Shown here piece by piece: positions 52,464 to 61,509 of a DNA stretch of 64,000 bases. Under the pieces are notes generated by a model, which worked only from the letters and a program-made list of their open reading frames with translations, did not search any database and was not told the origin of the DNA. Origin of the DNA: Olsenella uli (GTDB lineage: Bacteria; Actinomycetota; Coriobacteriia; Coriobacteriales; Atopobiaceae); assembly GCF_016899935.1 (NCBI RefSeq), contig NZ_JACJJK010000007.1, forward strand, positions 44,701 through 108,700. Direction: 5' to 3'. Position 1 is the stretch's first letter, and every line of letters begins with the position of its first letter. The translations under genes and the position numbers were made by a program.

Positions 52464-53942
52464 CTACTCCTTGCGGTGCAGGCGGGCGCCGGCGGCGGTG
52501 TCCTCGACCACGAGGCCGAGCGCGGTGATGCCGTCGCGGATGGCGTCGGCGACCCCCCAGTTCTTCTCAGCACGGGCCCGCTGGCGCGCGGCGAGAAGGA
52601 CCTCGGCCGCCTCCGCAGCGGACGAGCCCTCGTAGCCGGCCTGCTCGCGCGCGAGGTCCACGAGGCCGGCGGGCAGGTCGTCGTCCCCGGCGGAGCGCGA
52701 GAGGCTGATGCCCATGACGTCCGCCAGCTCGGAGAGCATGTCGGCGGCGCGCAGGCAGACGGCCGTGGAGGTGTCGTCTGCGGCATCGGCCAGGTAGGTG
52801 TTGGCGGCGGTCACGAGCGAGAAGATCGCGGCAAGGCCGCCGGCGGTGTTGAAGTCGTCGTCCATCTGGCGGCAGAACTCCTCACGCGCGGCGTCAATCT
52901 GCGTGCCGAGAGCGCGGTCCGCGTCGTTGAGCTCGCCGTCCTGCGGGGAGCGCTCGGCGGCCCAGCGGAGGTTGCGCACGCAGGTCTGCAGGCGCTCGAG
53001 CGTGCCGGCCACGCCCTCCAGGCGCTCGAAGGAGAAGTCCAGCGGCGCGCGGTAGTGGGTCTGCAGCATGAGCAGGCGCACGGCGTCGGCGGGGTACTTG
53101 TCGAGCACCTCCTTGAGCGTGTAGAAGTTGCCGAGGCTCTTGGACATCTTCTCGCCGTCCACGCGCAGCATCCCGGTGTGCATCCAGGTGTTGGCGAGCG
53201 CGGAGTCCCAGGCGCACATGGCCTGGGCGGTCTCGTTCTCGTGGTGCGGGAAGATGAGGTCGGCGCCGCCGCCGTGGATGTCGATCGGCGTGCCCAGGTA
53301 GCGGTGGATCATCGCGCAGCACTCGGTGTGCCAGCCGGGGCGACCGTCGCCCCAGGGGCTGGGCCAGCTGGGCTCGCCGGGCTTGGCGGCCTTCCAGAGG
53401 GCAAAGTCGAAGGGGTCGCGCTTCTCGTCGTTGACCTCCACGCGCTCGCCGGCACGCATCTGGTCCAGGCTGCGCCCGGAGAGGATGCCGTAGCTCTTGT
53501 CCGCACGGACGGAGAAGTAGACGTCGCCGGAGGGCACGGGGTAGGCCACGCCGCGCTCGATGAGGCGCTGGATCATCTCCTGCATGGCCTCGATCTCGTG
53601 CGTGGCGCGCGGGCGGATGTCCGGGTCCAGCACGCCGAAGCGGTGCATCTGCTCGATGAAGGCGTTGGAGCACTCCTCGGCGACCTCGGCGGCCGTGCGG
53701 CCGGTCTCGTTGGCGCGGTTGATGATCTTGTCGTCCACGTCGGTGAGGTTCTGGGCAAAGGTGACCTGGTAGCCCTTGTACATGAGGTAGCGGCGGATCA
53801 CGTCGAACGCGAGGAACGTGCGCGCGTTGCCGATGTGGATCTGGTCGTAGACCGTGGGGCCGCAGACGTACATCCGGATCTTGCCGTCCTCGATGGGGAC
53901 GAGCTCCTCCTTCTTGTGCGTCTGGCTGTTGTAGACGAGCAT
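52464..53942 (-). CDS. cysS: Cysteine--tRNA ligase
   Basis: A 492-residue class I synthetase with CGPTVYDQIHIGNAR (HIGH-like motif and a zinc cysteine), the zinc-site HTECCAM, FPHHENE, and GEKMSKSLGN (KMSKS). The start is the ATG after AAGGAG; the longer frame upstream is not similar. No T-box leader is seen in the 77-nt gap to the upstream gene. Confidence 0.97.
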   Translation of the reverse strand: MLVYNSQTHKKEELVPIEDGKIRMYVCGPTVYDQIHIGNARTFLAFDVIRRYLMYKGYQVTFAQNLTDVDDKIINRANETGRTAAEVAEECSNAFIEQMHRFGVLDPDIRPRATHEIEAMQEMIQRLIERGVAYPVPSGDVYFSVRADKSYGILSGRSLDQMRAGERVEVNDEKRDPFDFALWKAAKPGEPSWPSPWGDGRPGWHTECCAMIHRYLGTPIDIHGGGADLIFPHHENETAQAMCAWDSALANTWMHTGMLRVDGEKMSKSLGNFYTLKEVLDKYPADAVRLLMLQTHYRAPLDFSFERLEGVAGTLERLQTCVRNLRWAAERSPQDGELNDADRALGTQIDAAREEFCRQMDDDFNTAGGLAAIFSLVTAANTYLADAADDTSTAVCLRAADMLSELADVMGISLSRSAGDDDLPAGLVDLAREQAGYEGSSAAEAAEVLLAARQRARAEKNWGVADAIRDGITALGLVVEDTAAGARLHRKE

Positions 53943-54019
53943 GGGCGCTCCTTGGCTGTCCGTTGGTTGGTCATGCCAGTATAGCGCGCGGGCCGGACGC
54001 ATCTCGCCTGCGACGCACC

Positions 54020-54556
54020 CTAGGCGCAGGCCTCCACGGCGTTGATTCCCGCCTTGACGGTGCTCTCGAGCGACTTCTTGGGGATGCCGGCGACAAGGCC
54101 CGTGAGCGGCATCTCGTGGATGTCCGCGCTGCCCAGGCCCACCATGACCCAGGCCGAGACCCCGATCAGGTCGCCGCGCGTGCGCAGGCGCACGTACTGC
54201 ATGGCCGTCATCGCGCCGACGCCCTTCTTCCAGATCGGCTCGCCCCGGTAGTCGGTCCGCTTGAAGCCCGCCGTCGAGAGCACGGACTCGAAGGCGGCCA
54301 CGGCCCGCAGGGTGTCTCCCCGGGGCGCGACGACGATGTTGGAACGCTTCCCGCGCGCCGAAGGCTGGGTGGTCATCACGCCCAGGGGCAGCGAGAAGAG
54401 CGCGTCCTCCTCCGGGTCCGCCGACGGGGCGATTGCGACCGGGGACGGTGCGGGCTGCACGGGAGCGGCCGGGGCGAGGGAGGCCGTCGGCGCGCCGCAC
54501 TCCCTGCAGAACCGCGCGTCGTCCGGAAGCTGGGCACCACAGTTTTGGCAGAACAT
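54020..54556 (-). CDS. Zinc-ribbon protein of unknown function
   Basis: A 178-residue protein with MFCQNCGAQLPDDARFCREC (Cys 3, 6, 18, 21), an alanine-proline linker, and a globular C-terminal domain (VVAPRGDTLRAVAAFESVLS, then GLVAGIPKK) without a membrane span. The ribbon is like that of the two proteins at 22033-24569, but the rest is different and soluble. It is placed between ispF and cysS; nothing ties it to either function. Confidence 0.75.
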   Translation of the reverse strand: MFCQNCGAQLPDDARFCRECGAPTASLAPAAPVQPAPSPVAIAPSADPEEDALFSLPLGVMTTQPSARGKRSNIVVAPRGDTLRAVAAFESVLSTAGFKRTDYRGEPIWKKGVGAMTAMQYVRLRTRGDLIGVSAWVMVGLGSADIHEMPLTGLVAGIPKKSLESTVKAGINAVEACA

Positions 54557-54680
54557 CGGCGTCTCCCCTCTCGCGTTTCGGCGCCTCTCATGCTAGCAGC
54601 CAGAAAGCCCGCAAATCGGGAGGCGTCCGCCGGCCGGCATCGGGGCGGCGGCGAGAAGTGCCGGTGCGTGACGAAAAGAA

Positions 54681-55163
54681 CTATGCGCCCGCGCGCTCCA
54701 GCAGGACGACGGCCCAGGCGGCGATGCCCTCCTCGCGGCCCACGAAGCCGAGGCGCTCGGTGGTGGTGGCCTTCACGCCCACGGCGTCCGTGGGGACGCC
54801 GAGCGCGGCGGCCATGTTGGCGCGCATCTCGTCGCGGTAGGGGGCGAGCTTGGGGGCCTGGGCGGCGATGGTGCAGTCCGCGTCCGCGACGCGCCAGCCG
54901 CGCGCACGGGCGAGCTCCGCCACGCGGCGCATGAGCGCGAGCGAGTCCGCGCCCTCGTAGGCGGGGTCGGTGTCCGGGAAGAGCTTGCCGATGTCGCCCT
55001 CGCGCAGGGCGCCGAGCACGGCGTCCATGAGCGCGTGCGCCACGACGTCCGCGTCTGAGTGGCCGGCGAGGCCGCGCTCACACGGAACGTCGACGCCGCC
55101 CAGGACCAGCTTGCGCCCTTCGGCGAATGCGTGCACGTCAAAGCCGTGTCCGATGCGCGTCAT
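54681..55163 (-). CDS. ispF: 2-C-methyl-D-erythritol 2,4-cyclodiphosphate synthase
   Basis: A 160-residue trimeric MEP-pathway enzyme. Metal ligands Asp8 and His10 in GHGFDVHAF and His42 in AGHSDADVVAHALMDA are present. It follows ispD across a palindrome, showing consecutive pathway steps, though not fused as in some bacteria. The 124-nt gap to the zinc-ribbon gene shows only a GGCGAGAAG word. Confidence 0.96.
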   Translation of the reverse strand: MTRIGHGFDVHAFAEGRKLVLGGVDVPCERGLAGHSDADVVAHALMDAVLGALREGDIGKLFPDTDPAYEGADSLALMRRVAELARARGWRVADADCTIAAQAPKLAPYRDEMRANMAAALGVPTDAVGVKATTTERLGFVGREEGIAAWAVVLLERAGA

Positions 55164-55183
55164 TCTGGCCTCCTCCGCAGAAG

Positions 55184-55216
55184 TTGCCTAAAAGGGGTCT
55201 GACCCCTTTTAGGCAA
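55184..55216. repeat. Perfect palindrome, GCCTAAAAGGGGTC family, overlapping the ispD stop
   Basis: TTGCCTAAAAGGGGTC followed by its complement around a central T; the TAA stop of ispD (55209-55211) is inside the palindrome. Differs from the copy at 29141 only at the outer base and the centre. Confidence 0.9.
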
Positions 55217-55973
55217 GTAGGCGCCGGGCGAGGGTGGCCTCGGCCAGGGCGAGGTCCTCGGGCAGCGTGATCTTGATGTTGTCGCGCGTGGACTCGACCA
55301 CGCGGACGCGCCCGCCCGTGCGCTCCACGAGCGACGCGTCGTCGGTCCCCTGGTAGCCCTCGTGCGCGGCGGCCTTGTGGGCGGCGAGAAGGACGCGGCG
55401 CCGGAACACCTGCGGGGTCTGCGCGGCCCAGTAGAACGAGCGGTCCGGCGTGGCCACGATCGTGGTGCCCTCCACCAGCTTGAGCGTGTCCACCGACCTC
55501 GTGGCGAGAATCGCGCCCGCCAGCGCCTCGTCGGCGCGCACCGCTTCGCACGCGGCCTCGATCTGCTCGACCTCGACGAGCGGGCGCGCAGCGTCGTGCA
55601 CCGCGACGAGCGCGAGGTCGCGCGGGACGGCCTCCAGGCCCGAGCGCACGGAGTCCTGCCGCGTGGCGCCCGAGGGCGCGAGGACGACCGGCGTCTCGAG
55701 GGAGAGCCGCGCGAGGACGTCCTTCTCGACCTGCTCCGCACGGTCCGGCGCGCAGACCACGACGATGCGCGCGACGGACGCCGCGCGGTCGAAGGCCATG
55801 ACCGACCAGCCCATGAGCGGCAGGCCGCAGAGGTCCACGAACTGCTTGCCGCGCGGGTCGCCGAACCGCTCCCCGGAGCCGCCCGCCACGATGACCGCGC
55901 AGGTGTCGGCGGCCGGGGCGACCTCCCCCACGCGCGCGGCGCACGGGCAGGGGGCCGGCACGGGCGCGCCCAT
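55209..55973 (-). CDS. ispD: 2-C-methyl-D-erythritol 4-phosphate cytidylyltransferase
   Basis: A 254-residue nucleotidyltransferase with the CTP loop VIVAGGSGERFG, the GKQF lysine and VHDAARPLV. The N-terminus has a 25-residue alanine/proline-rich extension before the core. The ATG overlaps the disA stop (TGATG), so expression is coupled to disA. Confidence 0.95.
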   Translation of the reverse strand: MGAPVPAPCPCAARVGEVAPAADTCAVIVAGGSGERFGDPRGKQFVDLCGLPLMGWSVMAFDRAASVARIVVVCAPDRAEQVEKDVLARLSLETPVVLAPSGATRQDSVRSGLEAVPRDLALVAVHDAARPLVEVEQIEAACEAVRADEALAGAILATRSVDTLKLVEGTTIVATPDRSFYWAAQTPQVFRRRVLLAAHKAAAHEGYQGTDDASLVERTGGRVRVVESTRDNIKITLPEDLALAEATLARRLLA

Positions 55974-57049
55974 CACTCCCCCTTGTCCCACATGCGGTGG
56001 AGGCTGTTGGCCAGCACGCCGGGGTTCTTAACGCCGATCTCGCCGAGGCGCGACGGGTCGTCGTCCACGGCCTCGAGCACCTCCTGGAGCGAGCCGTACT
56101 CGTCGACGATCTTGTCGGCCATGCCGTCGCGCACGACCGAGACGCGCGAGAGGGTGCGCAGGCCGAGCGGCGTCATGATGGAGTCCTCGCCGCGCCCGTC
56201 CGTGTAGCCGAGGATCTTGGCGACGAGCTTGGCGGAGCGCAGCTGCGTGTTCACGGTGTCGTGCAGGCGCTTGCGGATGGTGCGCGCCGTCTCCTCCGAG
56301 GAGTCCGCCGCGTAGTCGCGGATCATGAGCGTGTAGGCCTCGTCCGTGCCCGCGAGGTACTCCTCGCGCTGCATCTGGGCGATCTTGCCCTCGCGCCCGA
56401 GCTGCGCGATGCAGGCGTCGAGCTCCTGGCCCGCCGACTGGAGCACCTCGAAGAGGTAGAAGACGCTCGTGAGGTCACCGAGCGTGACGCAGTTGTCGAG
56501 CTCGAGGCTCGTGAGGCGCAGCAGGCTGCGGTCGAGCTGGTTGCGCGTGTTCTGCATGGCCACGGTGAGCTGGTTCACGGTGGAGAGCAGGTCGCTCACG
56601 CTCTTGAGCTCGTAGCCGCGGCCGTCCACGTAGACGTTGACCACCGAGCGCCGCTCCGAGACGGAGATGACCATCGCCTTGGTGAGCAGGCTCATCCGCG
56701 CGGCGGTGCGGTGGCGCGTGCCGGTCTCGGAGGTGGGCAGCGACGGGTCCGGGTTGAGGTGATAGTTGGCGCGCAGGATCTTGGTGAGGTCGCGGTCGAT
56801 GACCACCGCGCCGTCCATCTTGCAGAGCTCGAAGAGGCGGTTGGCGGTGAAGGAGACGTCCAGCTTGAAGCCGTCATCGCCGGCGGCGAGGACGTTCTCG
56901 GTGTCGCCGACGCAGACGAGCGCGCCGAGGTGGCCGGCGAGGATCATGTCGAGGGCCGTGCGCAGCGGCGTGCCGGGCGCGGTCTTTCTGATCGCGTCCT
57001 CGAAGCGCTGCTCGCGCTCGGTCGCTGGGTCGAGCTGGGTGGCTTCCAC
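55973..57049 (-). CDS. disA: DNA integrity scanning diadenylate cyclase
   Basis: It makes c-di-AMP from 2 ATP and scans DNA for branched structures. The 358-residue protein starts at a GTG after AGAGGGG. The DAC domain has Asp79-Gly80-Ala81 and Arg112-His113-Arg114; a helical middle and a C-terminal helix-hairpin-helix region (about 290-350) bind DNA. Neighbours clpC and ispD are as in Bacillus, but radA is missing between clpC and disA. A TATACT box stands 34 nt before the GTG with no good -35. Confidence 0.95.
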   Translation of the reverse strand: MEATQLDPATEREQRFEDAIRKTAPGTPLRTALDMILAGHLGALVCVGDTENVLAAGDDGFKLDVSFTANRLFELCKMDGAVVIDRDLTKILRANYHLNPDPSLPTSETGTRHRTAARMSLLTKAMVISVSERRSVVNVYVDGRGYELKSVSDLLSTVNQLTVAMQNTRNQLDRSLLRLTSLELDNCVTLGDLTSVFYLFEVLQSAGQELDACIAQLGREGKIAQMQREEYLAGTDEAYTLMIRDYAADSSEETARTIRKRLHDTVNTQLRSAKLVAKILGYTDGRGEDSIMTPLGLRTLSRVSVVRDGMADKIVDEYGSLQEVLEAVDDDPSRLGEIGVKNPGVLANSLHRMWDKGE

Positions 57050-57099
57050 GGGTGCCCCTCTCGTCGTTGCCTCCGATACGAGTATAGCGCCGTCCGCAC

Positions 57100-57124
57100 G
57101 CCGGCCGGGTCGGTCCCGGCCGGC
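57100..57124. terminator. Hairpin between clpC and disA
   Basis: GCCGGCCGGG and CCCGGCCGGC form a perfect 10-bp stem with a 5-nt loop, 10 nt past the clpC stop. No T-run follows. It may end or reduce clpC transcription before disA. Confidence 0.6.
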
Positions 57125-57134
57125 TCTCAACCCC

Positions 57135-59717
57135 CTACTCCCCTGCGGTCAGCAGGCCGCCGGCGCCAGCCGCTGACGGGGCGGAGGGTGTGGGGCCGAG
57201 AAGGTCGGGCGAGCTCATCGACTCGCGACGGCGCGGCGCGGGAATCTCGCCGACCGCGTGCTCGAAGACGAGCGCGCCGTCCTTCTCGTCCACGCGAATG
57301 ATCTCGCCCTTGTGCCAGAGGCCCTGCAGCAGCTCCTCGGAGAGCGGGTCCTCAATGAGCGTTTGAATCGCCCGGCGCAGCGGGCGGGCGCCGTAGACCG
57401 GGTCCGCCCCGCGCTTGGCCACGAGGTCGCGCGCGGCGTTCGTGAGCTCGATGGACATGCCCTCGGCGACGAGGCGGTCGCGCAGGTCGGCCACCATGAG
57501 CTCCACGATGTCGCGCAGCTGCTCGCCGGTGAGCGACTTGAAGACCACGACCTCGTCCACGCGGTTCAGAAACTCCGGGCGGAAGTGCTTCTTGAGCTCG
57601 GTCATGACGCGGCTCTCGATCTCCTGGTCGGAGAGGCCGGACGCGCCCTGGGCCGAGAAGCCCATCGTGGTGGTCTGCGCGATGTCGCGCGCGCCGATGT
57701 TGGACGTCATGATGATGACGGTGTTGGAGAAGTCCACGTGGCGACCCTGGCCGTCGGTCAGGCGACCCTCCTCCAGGATCTGGAGCAGGACGTTGAAGAC
57801 GTCGGGGTGCGCCTTCTCCACCTCGTCGAAGAGCACGACCGAGTAGGGCCGGCGGCGCACGGCCTTGGTGAGCTCGCCGCCCTCGTCGTAGCCCACGTAG
57901 CCCGGGGGCGCGCCGACGAGCTTGGAGACGGTGTGCTTCTCCATGAACTCGGACATGTCAAAGCTGATGAGCGCCTCCTCGGAGCCAAAGAGGAACTCGG
58001 CGAGCGCCTTGGCGAGCTCGGTCTTGCCCACGCCCGAGGGGCCGAGGAAGATGAACGAGCCGCCGGGGCGGCGCGGGTCCTTGAGGGGGCTGCGGCTGCG
58101 GCGGATGGCCTTGGCGACCTTGGTCACGGCCTCGTCCTGGCCGACGACGCGCTGGTGCAGCACGTCCTCGCAGCGCAGGAGCTTGGAGGCCTCGGCCTCG
58201 GTGAGGTTGGAGACGGGCACGCCGGTCATGGAGGAGACCACGTCCGCGATGTCCTGCTCGTCGACCGTGACCACGTTGGCCGCGAGCTCCTCGCGCCAGG
58301 CGTGCTCGAGCTCGTCGCGGCGGGCCACGAGCGACTTCTCCTCGTCGCGCAGGCGGGCGGCGTCCTCGAACTCCTGAGCGGCCGCGGCGGCGGACTTCTC
58401 CTCGCACACGCGGGCGAGCTCGGCGTCGACCTGGGCAATCTCGGGCGGGAGCGCCATCTTGTGAACGCGCGTGCGCGCGCCGGCCTCGTCGAGCACGTCG
58501 ATGGCCTTGTCGGGCAGGAAGCGGTCCTGCACGTAGCGGCTCGAGAGGGTCACGGCGGCGAGAATCGCGGCGTCGGTGTAGCGGACGTGGTGGTGCTTCT
58601 CGTAGCGGTCCTTCAGGCCCTCGATGATCTTGATCGTGTCCTCGGGGCTGGGCTCGCCAATGTTGACCGGCTGGAAGCGGCGCTCGAAGGCGGTGTCCTT
58701 CTCGACGTGCTTGCGGAACTCCTCGGCCGTGGTGGCGCCGATGACCTGGATCTCACCGCGCGAGAGGGGCGGCTTGAGGATAGAGGCGGCGTCGATCGAG
58801 CCCTCGGCCGAGCCCGCGCCGATGACGGTGTGAATCTCGTCGATGAAGAGGACGTCGTCCTCGGAGGCCTCGAGCTCCGCCACGACCTTCTTCATGCGCT
58901 CCTCGAACTCGCCGCGATACTTGGAGCCGGCGACGAGGCTCGCGAGGTCGAGCGTCCAGACCTGCTTGCCGCGCAGGATGTCCGGGACGTTGCCCGAGGC
59001 GATGAGCTGGGCGAGGCCCTCGACGATCGCGGTCTTGCCCACGCCCGGGTCACCGAGGATGAGCGGGTTGTTCTTCTGGCGGCGCGCGAGGACCTGCATG
59101 ACGCGCTCGATCTCCCGGTCGCGGCCGATCACGGGGTCGAGCTTGCCGTCCGCCGCGAGCTTGGTGAGGTTGCGGCCGTACTGCTCCAGGACCGAGCCCT
59201 CCTCGCCCTGCTGGGACGGCCCGCCGAAGCCGGCCATGCGCACGTCGGCGGTGGCAGGCTGCTGCGAGGCGGTCTCGGCGCTCTTGCCGGCGAGCTCGTT
59301 CACGGCGTTGCGGACCGCGTCGCCGGAGACGCCCATCTGGCGCAGGGCGTCCATCGCGCGGCCGTTGCCCTCGGCGACGATGCCGAGCAGCAGGTGCTCG
59401 GTGGCGATGTAGGTCTGGCCGTGGGTCATCGTCTCGCGGTAGGCGCCCTCGAGCACGCGCTTGGCGCGCGGCGTGAAGGGGATGTGGCCCCCGGGCACGG
59501 GCTCGTTCTCGCTGGTGGTAAGGCTGCGCACGGTGGCGAGCGTCTCGTCGTAGGTGACGTCGAGCTTGGCCAGCGCCTGGGCGGCCACGCCCTCGCCCTC
59601 GCGCATGAGGGCGAGCAGCAGGTGCTCGGTGCCGACGTACATCTGGCCGAGGTTGCGGGCCTCGTCCTGGGCGAGGCTCATCACCTTGCGCGCCTTGTCG
59701 GTGAACTTCTCGAACAT
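57135..59717 (-). CDS. clpC: AAA+ unfoldase ClpC
   Basis: A 860-residue Hsp100 protein: two Clp-N repeats (from [20 protein letters not shown]), the first AAA domain with GDPGVGKT, a UVR-like middle region ([15 protein letters not shown]), the second AAA domain with GPSGVGKT, and a C-terminal ClpP-contact region. It feeds substrates to ClpP. No ctsR, mcsA or mcsB precedes it, in contrast to Firmicutes. The 302-nt gap upstream holds CTTCTCGCCC words and a GAGTGYCGGC element; the promoter is not certain. Confidence 0.97.
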   Translation of the reverse strand: MFEKFTDKARKVMSLAQDEARNLGQMYVGTEHLLLALMREGEGVAAQALAKLDVTYDETLATVRSLTTSENEPVPGGHIPFTPRAKRVLEGAYRETMTHGQTYIATEHLLLGIVAEGNGRAMDALRQMGVSGDAVRNAVNELAGKSAETASQQPATADVRMAGFGGPSQQGEEGSVLEQYGRNLTKLAADGKLDPVIGRDREIERVMQVLARRQKNNPLILGDPGVGKTAIVEGLAQLIASGNVPDILRGKQVWTLDLASLVAGSKYRGEFEERMKKVVAELEASEDDVLFIDEIHTVIGAGSAEGSIDAASILKPPLSRGEIQVIGATTAEEFRKHVEKDTAFERRFQPVNIGEPSPEDTIKIIEGLKDRYEKHHHVRYTDAAILAAVTLSSRYVQDRFLPDKAIDVLDEAGARTRVHKMALPPEIAQVDAELARVCEEKSAAAAAQEFEDAARLRDEEKSLVARRDELEHAWREELAANVVTVDEQDIADVVSSMTGVPVSNLTEAEASKLLRCEDVLHQRVVGQDEAVTKVAKAIRRSRSPLKDPRRPGGSFIFLGPSGVGKTELAKALAEFLFGSEEALISFDMSEFMEKHTVSKLVGAPPGYVGYDEGGELTKAVRRRPYSVVLFDEVEKAHPDVFNVLLQILEEGRLTDGQGRHVDFSNTVIIMTSNIGARDIAQTTTMGFSAQGASGLSDQEIESRVMTELKKHFRPEFLNRVDEVVVFKSLTGEQLRDIVELMVADLRDRLVAEGMSIELTNAARDLVAKRGADPVYGARPLRRAIQTLIEDPLSEELLQGLWHKGEIIRVDEKDGALVFEHAVGEIPAPRRRESMSSPDLLGPTPSAPSAAGAGGLLTAGE

Positions 59718-59859
59718 GGGTGCGTCCTTCCGCACGGTGGTCTCACGGTACTAGTTTGTACCCACGGCGCCGTGCGCGCAAACGCGCTAAGCGACGTCGC
59801 GTCTCTCCTGGGGCGAGAGCCGCCATGCCCTTCTCGCCCGCAGCGAGCGCGTTCTTCTC

Positions 59860-59982
59860 GCCCGCACTCATGAGTGTCGGCTCTTGAGCGTAACAGAGCC
59901 CGCACTCCGCGCCAAAGTGCGAGAGAGCGCCGACACTCCCGTGGATAAGGTGTCAACCAAGCCGGCACTCATATGTGCGGCC
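59860..59982. repeat. GAGTGYCGGC element, copy 2 (reverse orientation)
   Basis: Reading the minus strand, words start from 59970, 59938, 59907 and 59869, giving the same 32-31-38 spacing as copies 1 and 3. The palindromic ACTCATGAGT end and an ACTCATATGTG end are kept. The element is flanked by TTCTTCTCGCCC and GGGCGAGAAA. Confidence 0.85.
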
Positions 59983-60019
59983 TGGCGCGGGCGAGAAACA
60001 CGACCGCCTGGGGCTCCCC

Positions 60020-61132
60020 CTACCAGTCGGGCTTCTCGCTCGGAACGGCAGGTAGCATCTGGCTGAGAAGAACGCGCCGCATGAAGCTCGCGCCCTCGTC
60101 CGCGAGCGTCCGACGCACCCGAGCCTCGAACTCCGCGCCCTCGGTCTGCGCCAGCGCGTGCGCGACGCGCGCAAGGTAGGCGTTCAGCGCCGCCAGGGTG
60201 CTCACGTTCTTATAGCTCGCCGGAAAGACCGAGATCCCGCAGGTCTGGTAATCGCGGACGCGCCGCTGGTCCTCCTCGAACGCCTCCTCGCTGACGTGTT
60301 CCCTGCCGTTGTACTCCGACGCGGTCCGATGGCGCGCCCAGTGGAAGTCGGGGCGCATTCGGCGGTGCTCAATAAGGTGGAGCACGTCGCTCGGCCACTC
60401 GATCGGCTCGTTCTCCGAGAAGGGCGGCGCCTCTATGCCGCCGAGCTCGGGCGAAAGCTTGAAGGCAAACGAGAGGAGCGTCTCCTCCGGAGAGCCCGCC
60501 CCGTCCTGGACGAGCGCCGCCACGTGACGAGCCTGACGGAGTCCCTTGATCCCCGTCGCTTCGCTCAGAAACGCGCCCAGGTCGTCGGCGCGACAGAGCG
60601 CCGGCAGCTCGAAGGCGCAGGCCCCGAACGCCGGGTCGCTCGGATCGCGCGCGTAGGAGCCGCACGCCTCCATGGGGAAGGTGAGCAACCGGAAGAACGC
60701 GGCGTTGGGGGAGAGCGCCCCGTGACGGACCAGGGCGTCAAGCCGCTGGCACATTCTGATGAGATTCAGCGCGGGGGACTCCACGAACAGGCGCAGCGCG
60801 CCCTCCCCCGCGTAGTCCCACGGGCTGCCGTCCGCGTGAACCACTTCGAGAAAGGACGCGCTCGGCAGCCTTGCGAGCAGACAGCGCGACCGCACGAGCG
60901 CAGACTCGCTTCTCGCCTCGCGCGAGAAGAACGTCATCTCGAGCGGCGCGCCCGGAGCGACCGGAAGAAGGATGTCGGGCAGCGACGCCCGAAGCGCCGG
61001 CAGGTCAATCGCGGTCTGGTCCGTTCGCAGATGCTCGTCGGGGGCAGGGACGAGCAGCAGGGCCGGATCGCGGCGAGCGGCGCGGGTAAGCTGGAGCGAG
61101 TGCCGTCCGGCAAGGAAGACGTCCTGTCCCAT
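60020..61132 (-). CDS. Uncharacterised protein with C-terminal PD-(D/E)XK-like nuclease signature (DUF559-like)
   Basis: A 370-residue protein. The C-terminal third resembles the actinobacterial DUF559/very-short-patch-like proteins: SPEETLLSFAFKL (215-227), PDFHW (261-265), SEYNGREH (272-279) and EEDQRRVRDY (286-295). In those families the acidic residues and E-x-N-G-x-x-H form a restriction-endonuclease fold. The N-terminal part (1-200) has no motif I recognise. The ATG after AGGGG is used. It is a single gene between two GAGTGYCGGC elements, so it may be mobile or accessory. Confidence 0.65.
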   Translation of the reverse strand: MGQDVFLAGRHSLQLTRAARRDPALLLVPAPDEHLRTDQTAIDLPALRASLPDILLPVAPGAPLEMTFFSREARSESALVRSRCLLARLPSASFLEVVHADGSPWDYAGEGALRLFVESPALNLIRMCQRLDALVRHGALSPNAAFFRLLTFPMEACGSYARDPSDPAFGACAFELPALCRADDLGAFLSEATGIKGLRQARHVAALVQDGAGSPEETLLSFAFKLSPELGGIEAPPFSENEPIEWPSDVLHLIEHRRMRPDFHWARHRTASEYNGREHVSEEAFEEDQRRVRDYQTCGISVFPASYKNVSTLAALNAYLARVAHALAQTEGAEFEARVRRTLADEGASFMRRVLLSQMLPAVPSEKPDW

Positions 61133-61348
61133 GGTGCCCCTTTCGACGTGGTGGGACAAGAGACTAGGCTGGGGCGCTTTCACCAGACTTCCGCTGGCTC
61201 GCAGCAAGCTTCCACGAGGCTGACGGACGGGCTCGACGCAACGGGGAGGGGCTGGTCAGAGGACGTGACCTCATGCGACAAGCGCGAGCAACGCATCAGG
61301 GCGAGACGTGACGGCGACACGAATTCTCCACGAGGGACATGAGGGGAC

Positions 61349-61480
61349 GCACTCGTGAGTGCCCGCACGGAGTGTCGGCTTAGTTGACGGATTATGCAGA
61401 GGAATGCCGGCGGCTTCTTGCGTTTTGTGCGCAAGTGTCTGCTCAAGACAGATTGACGGCCGACACTTATGAGTGCCGGC
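61349..61480. repeat. GAGTGYCGGC element, copy 3
   Basis: Words GAGTGTCGGC (61370), GAATGCCGGC (61402), AAGTGTCTGC (61433) and GAGTGCCGGC (61471): spacing 32, 31, 38, as in copy 1, although the sequence is roughly one-third diverged. GTTGAC and ACTTATGAGT are at the same places. The rest of the gap 61133-61509 shows no gene or clear promoter. Confidence 0.85.
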
Positions 61481-61509
61481 CGCCGTGAGACAGACGTGAG
61501 GAATGCGTC

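Noticed and set aside
50843..61480. Insertion sequences or transposase genes
   Set aside because: No transposase or integrase reading frame was found anywhere in the window; the dispersed elements are too short to be autonomous.
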